Positions 14,416 through 21,955 of a stretch of DNA of 22,596 nt are shown piece by piece. Position 1 is the first letter of the stretch, and every line of letters starts with the position of its first letter. The stretch comes from CAWFGW01 sp963815495. GTDB lineage: Bacteria > Bacteroidota > Bacteroidia > Cytophagales > JAAEPT01. Location: the NCBI GenBank assembly GCA_963815495.1, contig CAWFGW010000009.1:1-22596 (forward strand). The letters run 5' to 3'. Below the pieces are notes generated by a model. The model was not told where the DNA came from. It did no database searches and saw only the letters and a list, made by a program, of their open reading frames with translations. The position numbers were made by a program, and so were the translations under genes.

Positions 14416-15447
14416 ATGAGTTCAATCAGCATAAGTCGTTACACCTTGTTTTTACTTACAATAGCCCTTACTTTTAGCATAGGGGCAGTAAAAGCACAAC
14501 AAAAACCTAGAAGCAATGTAAGTGCTGTTACCGGTCAAAAATTTAAGCAAAAACGCAAAAAAGCTCAAAGACGAAGAGAAATCAACTACATAAACTCTAT
14601 CAAGGGTACATTTAGTCTAGGGGTTGCGAATTATGCAGGTGATTTATGTAGTGGATTTGGGTGTACTAAACCTCGACCAAGTATCAGTGCTGGAGTTGAG
14701 TATCGCTTAGATGAAAGTATTACTCTCCGATCTGAATTTACATGGGTAAGGATTGCTGGTGATGATGCAGGTGGAGAATATGATTATAGAAATCTAAGCT
14801 TTAGAGCTGACAATTTTGAATTTACTGGAGTTGTTCAGTATGACGTTTTTCATTACGAGAAACTTTATAGGAGAAGACATTTTGTTTCTCCTTATGTATT
14901 TGTAGGATTAGGTTTTACAACTGTAAGTCCTAAAGCGCAATATCAAGGTGAATGGTATTCTTTGAGACCATTACAGACTGGCGGGCAATCTTATAGCTCA
15001 ATAGCTATGGTGATACCTTATGGTGCTGGAGCTAAATTCAAAATAAATCCTTCACTTAACATCGGGGTTGAAGCGGGGATAAGATGGGTGTTTTCCGATT
15101 ACTTAGATGATGCTAGTGGAAAGTATGATCCAAGTATATCAAAAGAAAATGGCGATAGCGACATAAGAGTAGCTTTAGCAGACAGAAGAGAAGAATATTT
15201 AAATGAAAATGTGTTCAAAAATGATGGTGTAATAACTTCACAAGAAAAAAGCCAACTCCAAAAAAATCAAAATGAATTGTTTAATCTAGCTTACAAGTCA
15301 ACAGACCGTGGTAGTCCTGATTCGAATGATGGATATATGATTCTACAAGTAAGAGCTGAGTATACACTTAAAGTGACTAAACAGCACTATAATATTAATT
15401 CAAACGTGAACCGTTTCAGGTTATTTAAGAGTATTAAGAAGAAATAA
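14416..15447 (+). CDS. DUF6089-like outer-membrane beta-barrel protein
   Basis: The 343-residue product has a signal peptide (LFLLTIALTFSIGAVKA, cut before QQKPRS at about residue 28). A very basic stretch follows (about 28-62, including KQKRKKAQRRR), then alternating beta strands typical of a small outer-membrane barrel: GTFSLGVANYAGDLC, PSISAGVEYRLDESITLRSEFTWVRI, SPYVFVGLGFTTV, MVIPYGAGAKFKINPSLNIGVEAGIRWVFSDYLDDASG and GYMILQVRAEYTL. The YAGDL and SDYLDDASGKY segments fit the Bacteroidota DUF6089 group. Molecular function is not known for that group. Cysteines in the segment DLCSGFGC could form a disulfide. The leader carries a candidate promoter and two hairpins, so this gene looks independently regulated. 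Confidence 0.8.
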   Translation: MSSISISRYTLFLLTIALTFSIGAVKAQQKPRSNVSAVTGQKFKQKRKKAQRRREINYINSIKGTFSLGVANYAGDLCSGFGCTKPRPSISAGVEYRLDESITLRSEFTWVRIAGDDAGGEYDYRNLSFRADNFEFTGVVQYDVFHYEKLYRRRHFVSPYVFVGLGFTTVSPKAQYQGEWYSLRPLQTGGQSYSSIAMVIPYGAGAKFKINPSLNIGVEAGIRWVFSDYLDDASGKYDPSISKENGDSDIRVALADRREEYLNENVFKNDGVITSQEKSQLQKNQNELFNLAYKSTDRGSPDSNDGYMILQVRAEYTLKVTKQHYNINSNVNRFRLFKSIKKK

Positions 15448-15486
15448 GTAACCTAGTCCAATAAGAGTTATTACTTTTCATTATTT

Positions 15487-15507
15487 TAGAATATCATAAT
15501 TATTCTA
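15487..15507. repeat. Inverted repeat just upstream of the thioesterase gene
   Basis: TAGAATA (15487-15493) and TATTCTA (15501-15507) form a perfect 7-base inverted repeat with a 7-base spacer. It ends 9 bases before the ATG at 15517. It could be an operator or a weak mRNA hairpin at the ribosome site; because the stem is AT-only apart from one G-C pair, chance is also possible. Confidence 0.3.
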
Positions 15508-15516
15508 TAAAGTAAT

Positions 15517-16026
15517 ATGACTAAAAAATTTCCGAGAGAAACAGTCACAACAATGACTGAGATGGTGTTACCTAATGACACCAATACTTTAAACAATTTA
15601 ATGGGAGGTCGCTTAATGCACTGGATGGATATTATTGCAGGAGTTTCCGCCCAACGGCATTCTAACTGTGTCGTTGTTACTGCCTCTGTTGATAATATAT
15701 CCTTCTCTAAGCCCATTAAATTAGGAAACATTGTAACACTAAATGCTATTGTTACCCGCGCCTTCTCGACCTCTATGGAAATTTTTATTGAAGTTTTTGC
15801 AGAAGATATTCCTAAAAAAACAAAATTTAAAAGCCACGAAGCTTTTTTAACTTTTGTAGCATTGAATGAAAATGGTAAACCTATAGCTGTACCTGAATTA
15901 GAACCAGAAACGATAGAGGAAAAAAAATTATATGATGGAGCTTTAAGAAGACGGCAATTAAGACTTTTAATGGCTGGAAAAATCAAATTTACCGATGCTC
16001 CAGAGTTGAAGTCCTTATTTATATAA
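15517..16026 (+). CDS. Hotdog-fold acyl-CoA thioesterase
   Basis: The 169-residue cytosolic protein belongs to the YciA/BACH acyl-CoA thioester hydrolase family, which releases free fatty acid and CoA. The signature NTLNNLMGGRLMHWMDIIAGVSAQRH contains N23, the G30-G31 turn and D38, corresponding to the catalytic Asn and Asp of the family. NISFSKPIKLGNIVTLNAIV and the MEIFIEVFAED strand complete the hotdog sheet. The C-terminus (LYDGALRRRQLRLLMAGKI) is a basic helix, as in many Bacteroidota members. One base separates it from the following psi-like gene, which implies co-transcription. Substrate chain length cannot be told. Confidence 0.93.
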   Translation: MTKKFPRETVTTMTEMVLPNDTNTLNNLMGGRLMHWMDIIAGVSAQRHSNCVVVTASVDNISFSKPIKLGNIVTLNAIVTRAFSTSMEIFIEVFAEDIPKKTKFKSHEAFLTFVALNENGKPIAVPELEPETIEEKKLYDGALRRRQLRLLMAGKIKFTDAPELKSLFI

Positions 16027-16027
16027 T

Positions 16028-16543
16028 ATGGAAAAAATCAATCCCAACAGTATATCTTTCATTTATACTGAACAGCTTTATTCACTATCACACGAACATT
16101 TACTTTCTGCCGAATTACCTGATAACGAAGTTGCAAATTCACTTACTCCAGAAATAAAAATAGACGGATCAGGTGTAAATAAGATATTAATCCTCAACAA
16201 TGAGTCTGTAGACTTATTTATTAATGCAAATGACAAGGTACTTCTAAATAAAATAATAGGAGCTACTAATAACAAATTAGAAGAATGTAGCCTTGTGAAT
16301 GTTTGTAAGATTAAACCTTCTTTAGTAAGCTTAATTAAACAGACTAGCGCCACAAAAATAATTTCATTTGGTATTAATCTTTTTGAATTAGAGGTAAGAG
16401 ATAAAAATCCTCTAAAATATGAACTATCCGATATTGGCGATAACGTAATGATTATCCCTGCTGACTCTTTAAAAGATATTGGTGTGAATAAAGAAAAGAA
16501 AACAGCTTTTTGGCTAGCTCTTAAACGTTTATTTAATGTTTAA
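16028..16543 (+). CDS. Uncharacterised protein, possibly DNA polymerase III psi (HolD)-like
   Basis: No family is recognised with certainty in this 171-residue protein. Predicted order: a variable N-terminal region (1-48), strand KILILNN (52-58), helix DKVLLNKIIGATNN (69-82), strand EECSLVN (85-91), helix PSLVSLIKQ, strand KIISFG (110-115), segment NVMIIPADSLKDIG (139-152) and helix KEKKTAFWLALKRLFNV (155-171). This is a small alpha/beta Rossmann-like fold. The ending with a proline-containing strand, a short Leu-x-x-Ile turn, then a Trp-bearing helix resembles the proteobacterial HolD clamp-loader subunit as remembered. That is a hypothesis; a uracil-DNA-glycosylase-like fold without catalytic residues is the alternative. 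The stop overlaps the TlpA-like gene by 11 bases. Confidence 0.75.
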   Translation: MEKINPNSISFIYTEQLYSLSHEHLLSAELPDNEVANSLTPEIKIDGSGVNKILILNNESVDLFINANDKVLLNKIIGATNNKLEECSLVNVCKIKPSLVSLIKQTSATKIISFGINLFELEVRDKNPLKYELSDIGDNVMIIPADSLKDIGVNKEKKTAFWLALKRLFNV

Positions 16544-17711
16544 AAATCGTTTTTAATTTTTCTTCTAAAGCTGCTCCTCTTAAATTCTTTTCTAAAATAA
16601 CTCCACTTTTATCTACCAAGACGGTGAAAGGTATTCCTGTAACACCGTACAACTGTGCCACATCAGATTGCCAAAATTTCAAATCAGATCCGTGCTTCCA
16701 CACTAAACCATCTTTCTCTATAGCATTCAACCATCGTTCTTTATCCTTATCAAGAGAAACTCCCAATATCTCAAAACCATCTTTTTTATATTTCTCATAT
16801 ACTTTAACTACATTGGGGTTTTCTGCTCTACATGGACTGCACCACGATGCCCAAAAATCTATTAAAACATACTTACCTCGAAGAGAAGAAAGTGAGATTG
16901 TACCTCCTGCAGGGGTTGGTAAGGTGAAATTAGGGGCTACATTACCTTTTGATAAAACTAACTTTGATTCTATATGTTTTACAAACTCCTCTTTATTTGG
17001 TACATCAGCGGAAGAGGCCTTGATTTTTTCTAAAGAAGACTTCAAAAAAGCACTATGATTATCGGCATCGTCAAGAAACTCCAACAAACCATTCATCAAA
17101 GTCATTGAAGCAGGCATGTTTGATAACAAAGTTTTTAAGGCGTTTAAGCGTTGTGTATTAATTTTAGAAAATTCTTCACTCACTTTTTGAGCTTCTTTTG
17201 TATTCCCTGTATTAGCATAATGCTGATAGGACTTATTCAGCTCAGATAAATCAGCGTTATAGTTCATTATAATTTGCATATAGTCATTATAGTACTTTGA
17301 CTCTTCAGAACCACTAATTACTAAATTTCCAGCTACTTCATTGACATGGATTTCATTTGCATCAAGATAAAGAAACAGTTCTTCTGCATTCGGCAAGACT
17401 AATTTATAGGCATAATTCTTCTGTATAGCATCTGATTGGATTTTAAAACCTCCTGAATCATCAATTTCAGAAGAGGCTACTTTTACATTCTTACCTTGCT
17501 GATTAGCTTCTAAAAAAACAGTTCCTGAGTTCACTGATTCTAGTTGTCCCTCAATTATTAATCCCTCATTTTCTACTTCAACATCAGTATCCGTTGATGG
17601 GGGGCTTATTGTTGATGAATCTTGTGTTAATGGTTTCTTCTCAGTTTTATTAGAATCCGATGCACACGAAAAAAAAAGTACTAACGATAATATTAAAAGG
17701 ATTTGACGCAT
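16533..17711 (-). CDS. TlpA/ResA-like thioredoxin lipoprotein
   Basis: The 392-residue product has a lipoprotein signal ending at Cys16 (LVLFFSC), so it is anchored to a membrane facing the periplasm. A Ser/Thr-rich linker is followed by a beta-rich DUF4369-like domain (about 50-135: LIIEGQLESVNSGTVFLEAN, ELFLYLDANE), a helical region (about 138-250) and a C-terminal thioredoxin fold (about 255-392). The latter has APNFTLPTPAG, the redox motif W290-C291-S-P-C294 in FWASWCSPCRAENP, and cis-proline GIPF near 361. Such proteins reduce periplasmic disulfides, for example in cytochrome c maturation; the partner is unknown. Its ATG overlaps the gatB stop by one base (TAATG), so it is the last gene of the alaS-gatB operon. 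Confidence 0.93.
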   Translation of the reverse strand: MRQILLILSLVLFFSCASDSNKTEKKPLTQDSSTISPPSTDTDVEVENEGLIIEGQLESVNSGTVFLEANQQGKNVKVASSEIDDSGGFKIQSDAIQKNYAYKLVLPNAEELFLYLDANEIHVNEVAGNLVISGSEESKYYNDYMQIIMNYNADLSELNKSYQHYANTGNTKEAQKVSEEFSKINTQRLNALKTLLSNMPASMTLMNGLLEFLDDADNHSAFLKSSLEKIKASSADVPNKEEFVKHIESKLVLSKGNVAPNFTLPTPAGGTISLSSLRGKYVLIDFWASWCSPCRAENPNVVKVYEKYKKDGFEILGVSLDKDKERWLNAIEKDGLVWKHGSDLKFWQSDVAQLYGVTGIPFTVLVDKSGVILEKNLRGAALEEKLKTIFKH

Positions 17712-19168
17712 TACTTAGATAATTCTTTTGCCATTAATTCATTTGATTTCTTAGGGTCAGCTTTACCTTTTGAGCGCTTCATTACCTCACCTACAAACAT
17801 TCCTATTAATCCCTTTTTACCTTTCTTATATTCTTCTACCTTATTAGGGAAAGCAGCAATCACCTCTTGAACGATAGGTAATAGTGAATCTTCGTTGCTT
17901 TCTTGTATAAGGTTAAGTTTCGCTGCTAATGTTTCTGGTGATGATTTAGTGTCTTTTATCATCTCAGGGAAGAGTTGTTGCGAAGCAGCTGTATACGATA
18001 CTTTATTAGATTGTACCAGAGCAATTAAGTTTGCTAAACGTTGTTCTTTAATTTCAAAATCAAGAATGGTAATGTTATTTTCTCTTATAAATGATCTCAC
18101 AGGCCCCATCATCCAGTTAGAAGCTCTTTTATAATCACCCACCAACTCAGCAAGTCGCTCAAAATAAGCTGCAAAATATTTTGTTTCAGTCAACACATAT
18201 GCATCGAGCTCTGGTAGTTGATATTCTGTGGTATATTTTGCAATTAGTTCTTGCGGAAGCGCGGGCATTTGCGCTTTAATGTCAGCAATGTACTTATCGG
18301 TTAATTCTAAAGGCTGTAAGTCTGGATCGGGGAAATAACGGTAATCATTTGCTTCCTCTTTAGAACGCATTCCATGAGTTGTTCCTTTTTCTACATCGAA
18401 AAGACGTGTTTCAGAAACAATTTTTTCTGATTTTTCACACATTAAAATCTGTCGTTCAATCTCATATTCAATAGCATTTTGAACATTACGCATGGAATTC
18501 ATGTTTTTTATCTCCACTTTTTGTCCAAGCTTGGCTTCCCCTTTTAACCGAACAGATACGTTCGCATCGCAACGCATAGAACCTTCTTCCATGTTTCCGT
18601 CACTAATTTCGAGGTATCGAATAATTTGGCGCACGCGAGTCAATAATGCACTAGCTTCTTCTGAAGAATACAAATCAGGTTCGGTAACTATTTCTAACAA
18701 AGGTACGCCTGCACGGTTAAGATCAATTAACGTATCAGGACTTCCATCGGTATGAATAGATTTACCAGCGTCTTCTTCCATGTGAATTCTATTCAAATTC
18801 ACGGTTCGCTTCTTTCCACTGGCTGTAACAATAGGTACGACTCCCCCCACACATATAGGTTGATTGTCTTGAGTTAATTGATACCCTTTCGGCAAATCAG
18901 GATAAAAGTAATTTTTTCGATCCCAGTAGTTGTACTTGGATATTTTACAACCACAAGCTAGTCCTATTTTCACAGCATACTCTACCGCTTTTTTGTTTCC
19001 TTTCGGCAAAGTACCTGGATGAGCTAAAGTGATGGCACTAACATTTACGTTGGGGTCATCTCCAAACGAATTTTTATCTGCAGAAAATGCTTTTGAAGCT
19101 GTGCATAGTTGCACATGAATTTCTAAGCCAATTACTACCTGATATTTATCTCTTATCTTTTTGTCCAT
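17711..19168 (-). CDS. gatB: Aspartyl/glutamyl-tRNA amidotransferase subunit B
   Basis: GatB is the tRNA-binding and kinase subunit of GatCAB, which turns Glu-tRNA(Gln) or Asp-tRNA(Asn) into the amide form. The 485-residue protein has normal full length. Motifs seen: YQVVIGLEIHVQL at the N-terminus, YWDRKNYFYPDLPKGYQLTQ, the SMRCDANVSVR segment, EIKNMNSMRNVQNAIEYEI, and THGMRSKEEANDYRYFPDPDL of the catalytic cradle. The C-terminal YqeY-like tail (about 330-485) ends GLIGMFVGEVMKRSKGKADP. gatA and gatC are not in the window, so the complex is encoded at dispersed loci. It lies 4 bases after alaS and overlaps the TlpA-like gene by one base. Confidence 0.98.
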   Translation of the reverse strand: MDKKIRDKYQVVIGLEIHVQLCTASKAFSADKNSFGDDPNVNVSAITLAHPGTLPKGNKKAVEYAVKIGLACGCKISKYNYWDRKNYFYPDLPKGYQLTQDNQPICVGGVVPIVTASGKKRTVNLNRIHMEEDAGKSIHTDGSPDTLIDLNRAGVPLLEIVTEPDLYSSEEASALLTRVRQIIRYLEISDGNMEEGSMRCDANVSVRLKGEAKLGQKVEIKNMNSMRNVQNAIEYEIERQILMCEKSEKIVSETRLFDVEKGTTHGMRSKEEANDYRYFPDPDLQPLELTDKYIADIKAQMPALPQELIAKYTTEYQLPELDAYVLTETKYFAAYFERLAELVGDYKRASNWMMGPVRSFIRENNITILDFEIKEQRLANLIALVQSNKVSYTAASQQLFPEMIKDTKSSPETLAAKLNLIQESNEDSLLPIVQEVIAAFPNKVEEYKKGKKGLIGMFVGEVMKRSKGKADPKKSNELMAKELSK

Positions 19169-19172
19169 TCGT

Positions 19173-21791
19173 CTAGTTTAAAAATGCTTTTGCTTTAGCA
19201 ATAACAGCATCTAACCCATTAATATCGCTTCCTCCAGCAGTTGCATAAAATGCTTGACCGCCACCGCCCCCTCGTATTTCTTTTGCCAACTCTCGAACAA
19301 CTTTACCCGCATCTAAGCCTTTTTCAGCTACCAAATTATCTGAAAACATGACGGTAATAGATGGTTTTCCATCAACGTCAGCTGCTAAAACAAGGAAAAG
19401 GTTATCGATTGATTTTTTTAAGTCAAATGCAATTTGCTTAACTGAATCAGCTGAATCGATTTGAATTTTTTCAATTAACGCAGATACACCGTTAATTGTC
19501 GTCACTTTTGAGTTTAAGTCTTTTTTTAACGAACGCGATTGCTCGATTTGGAACGCTTCAATCTTTTTAAGCAACTGGTTTCTCTCCGTCAATAAATCGT
19601 CAACAGCTTTGTTCAGGTCTTTTGGGTTTTTTAATAATTCGTTTAACCCATTGACTAAATTTAATTTGTCATTTACATAGTCAAGTGCTACTCCGCCAGA
19701 TATGGCTTCAATTCTTCGTACACCAGCAGCTACTGAGCCTTCGGAAACGATTTTAAACAAACCGATTTCACCCGTATTCTTCACATGTGTTCCCCCACAT
19801 AGTTCTACAGAGTAATTTGCGTCAAACGTAATCACACGAACCGTATCGCCATATTTTTCTCCAAAAAGCGCCATGGCACCCATTTTCATTGCCTCTTCTT
19901 TGGGCACACTTCGCTTTTCATCCAAGATGATATTTTCTTGAATTTTATTATTAACGATGCTTTCAATTTCTGCGATTTCTTCCTCACTCAGTTTAGCAAA
20001 ATGTGCGAAATCAAAACGCAGTAACTTATCATTCACTAGTGATCCTTTTTGTTGGACATGTGAACCGAGCACTTCCTGTAAAGCGGCCTGTAGTAAGTGT
20101 GTTGCTGTATGATTCTTTTGAGAAGAAATCCGTTTAGTTTTATTGACTACACATGTAATTGCTGCACTAGTGTCAGCAGGTAATTCACTTACATAATGTA
20201 TAATTAAATCATTCTCTTTTTTGGTATCAAAAACTGCTATTTTTTGACCTCCAGATTGGATATAACCGGTGTCTCCCACCTGACCTCCACCCTCTGGGTA
20301 AAATGGCGTGACATCAAAAACCAATTGATACGATTTTTTCTTCGCATCTTTCACTTCACGGTAGCGAAGAATTTTTGAATTAGTTTCTAATTCATCATAG
20401 CCTACAAACTCAACTTTTGAAGCGCTAGAAACAGTAATCCAGTCACCCGACTCGCTTGAAGTAGCCTTTCGTGAACGGTCTTTTTGAAGTTTCATTGCTG
20501 CATCAAAACCAGTTTCATCAATTGAGAACCCTTTCTCGCGAGCAATCAACGCAGTTAAATCTACTGGAAAGCCATACGTGTCATACAACTCAAACACCAC
20601 TTCACCACCAATTACAGTCCCTTGTTTTTCTTGAGCCATAATAGACTCTAATCTTCGAATACCCGTAGTTAATGTTCTTAAAAAAGACAATTCTTCTTCT
20701 TCAACCACTTTTGAAATAAATCCTTCTTGAGCTTTTATCTCAGGAAAAACCTCTGCAAACTGGTCTGCTAATAAGGGAACTAGTTTATGGAAAAACGGCT
20801 CTTCAAAACCTAAAAAGGTATATCCATAACGTACTGCTCTTCGCAATATTCTTCTAATCACATACCCTGCTCCCGTACTCGCTGGCAGTTGTCCATCAGC
20901 AATTGTGCAGGTCACAGCTCTAATGTGGTCCACAATAACCCGAACAGCAATATCAATCTTTTCATTTTTGCCATATTCGACTTTTGCATCTTTTACTACC
21001 TGCGCAATAAGTGGTGTAAAGACATCAGAATCATAATTAGACGTATGTCCCTGAATCGCCCTACACAAACGCTCAAAGCCCATCCCTGTATCGATATGTT
21101 TAGCGGGTAACTCTACCAATGATCCGTTGGCCATTCGGTTAAATTGGATAAAAACTAAATTCCAAATCTCAATTACTTGAGGATGGTCTTGATTCACTAA
21201 ATCACGTCCTGGTGTTTGTTTTTTCTCTGCCTCTGATCTTAAATCGATATGAATCTCAGCACATGGACCACAAGGACCTTGCTCGCCCATTTCCCAGAAG
21301 TTGTCTTTTTTATTGCATTTTAGAATGCGGTTTTCAGGAATTATTGCTTTCCATAAATCATAGGCCTCACTATCTTCTTCTAAGCCATCTTTTTCATCGC
21401 CTTCGAACACTGTTGCATATAAATCTTCTTTATTCAGTTTGTAGACTTCTGTTAATAGTTCCCAAGCCCATTCAATTGCCTCTTTTTTAAAATAATCACC
21501 AAATGACCAATTGCCCAGCATCTCAAACATGGTGTGGTGATAAGTATCAATGCCCACTTCTTCCAGGTCATTGTGCTTTCCTGATACCCGCAAACATTTT
21601 TGTGTGTCCGTTACACGTGTGCTTTCAGGGTCTTTATTGCCTAGAAAATAATCTTTAAACTGATTCATCCCTGCGTTGGTAAACATTAACGTAGGATCAT
21701 TCTTTACCACAATTGGAGCTGAAGCGACTAACTGATGTTGCTTTGATTTAAAGAATTCTATAAAGGTTTTTCTTATTTCTGATGCGTTCAT
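19173..21791 (-). CDS. alaS: Alanyl-tRNA synthetase
   Basis: AlaRS charges tRNA(Ala) with alanine using ATP and clears mischarged serine and glycine. All domains of the 872-residue protein are present: catalytic core with NDPTLMFTNAGMNQFKDYFLG and HHTMFEMLGNWSFGDYFKKE (residues about 32-110), the ASTGAGYVIRRILRRAVRYG segment, the editing domain with zinc ligands H-x-x-x-H (NHTATHLLQAAL, about 566) and CGGTH (about 667), and the C-Ala domain ending in AKEIRGGGGGQAFYATAGG. The ATG at 21791 fits the family N-terminus. It is the first gene of an operon with gatB and the TlpA-like gene. Its promoter probably lies at 21926-21955, giving a leader of roughly 125 bases. Confidence 0.99.
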   Translation of the reverse strand: MNASEIRKTFIEFFKSKQHQLVASAPIVVKNDPTLMFTNAGMNQFKDYFLGNKDPESTRVTDTQKCLRVSGKHNDLEEVGIDTYHHTMFEMLGNWSFGDYFKKEAIEWAWELLTEVYKLNKEDLYATVFEGDEKDGLEEDSEAYDLWKAIIPENRILKCNKKDNFWEMGEQGPCGPCAEIHIDLRSEAEKKQTPGRDLVNQDHPQVIEIWNLVFIQFNRMANGSLVELPAKHIDTGMGFERLCRAIQGHTSNYDSDVFTPLIAQVVKDAKVEYGKNEKIDIAVRVIVDHIRAVTCTIADGQLPASTGAGYVIRRILRRAVRYGYTFLGFEEPFFHKLVPLLADQFAEVFPEIKAQEGFISKVVEEEELSFLRTLTTGIRRLESIMAQEKQGTVIGGEVVFELYDTYGFPVDLTALIAREKGFSIDETGFDAAMKLQKDRSRKATSSESGDWITVSSASKVEFVGYDELETNSKILRYREVKDAKKKSYQLVFDVTPFYPEGGGQVGDTGYIQSGGQKIAVFDTKKENDLIIHYVSELPADTSAAITCVVNKTKRISSQKNHTATHLLQAALQEVLGSHVQQKGSLVNDKLLRFDFAHFAKLSEEEIAEIESIVNNKIQENIILDEKRSVPKEEAMKMGAMALFGEKYGDTVRVITFDANYSVELCGGTHVKNTGEIGLFKIVSEGSVAAGVRRIEAISGGVALDYVNDKLNLVNGLNELLKNPKDLNKAVDDLLTERNQLLKKIEAFQIEQSRSLKKDLNSKVTTINGVSALIEKIQIDSADSVKQIAFDLKKSIDNLFLVLAADVDGKPSITVMFSDNLVAEKGLDAGKVVRELAKEIRGGGGGQAFYATAGGSDINGLDAVIAKAKAFLN

Positions 21792-21809
21792 GTAAGCACT
21801 ACTTATGAA

Positions 21810-21827
21810 GAGAAAGTACGTTTTCTC
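21810..21827. repeat. Hairpin in the alaS leader
   Basis: GAGAAA (21810-21815) and TTTCTC (21822-21827) are a perfect 6-base inverted repeat with a 6-base spacer. It lies 19 bases before the alaS start on the minus strand. On the plus strand it is followed after three bases by six T residues, so it might equally stop antisense transcription. The remainder of the 163-base region between alaS and the M23 gene is AT-rich, with no further feature that I can support. Confidence 0.3.
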
Positions 21828-21908
21828 ATCTTTTTTAAATAATTTTTATTATATATTGTGCGTCAATTAAACAATAATGCTTTAAAGCCTTATTTAAAGT
21901 CAAATTTC

Positions 21909-21931
21909 AATTTGTGCAACGGGCGCAAATT
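21909..21931. repeat. Dyad overlapping the alaS -7 element
   Basis: AATTTGTGC (21909-21917) and GCGCAAATT (21923-21931) form a 9-base inverted repeat with a single G-T type mismatch and a 5-base spacer. One arm covers most of the alaS -7 element and the other falls at or just after the likely alaS transcription start. On the plus strand it lies in the region just before the M23 gene. An operator for a dimeric regulator or a leader hairpin are both possible. Confidence 0.4.
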
Positions 21932-21955
21932 TAGCAGAAATAGAAGGAAGAGCAA
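21926..21955 (-). promoter_or_regulatory. Promoter for alaS-gatB-tlpA operon
   Basis: Read on the minus strand, TTG (21955-21953), exactly 19 bases, and TAAATTTG (21933-21926) match the Bacteroidota primary sigma consensus TTG-N19-TAnnTTTG. Transcription would start near 21919, leaving a leader of about 125 bases before alaS. The -33 element includes the A of the ATG of the divergent M23 peptidase gene. Confidence 0.65.

Noticed and set aside
15486..15986. A 166-codon open frame on the minus strand opposite the thioesterase gene
   Set aside because: It is the shadow of a clear hotdog thioesterase; its product has no recognisable domain, and the sense gene explains the codon pattern.
16624..17058. 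A 144-codon plus-strand open frame inside the TlpA-like gene
   Set aside because: Antisense to the conserved thioredoxin domain; the translation shows no domain or signal.
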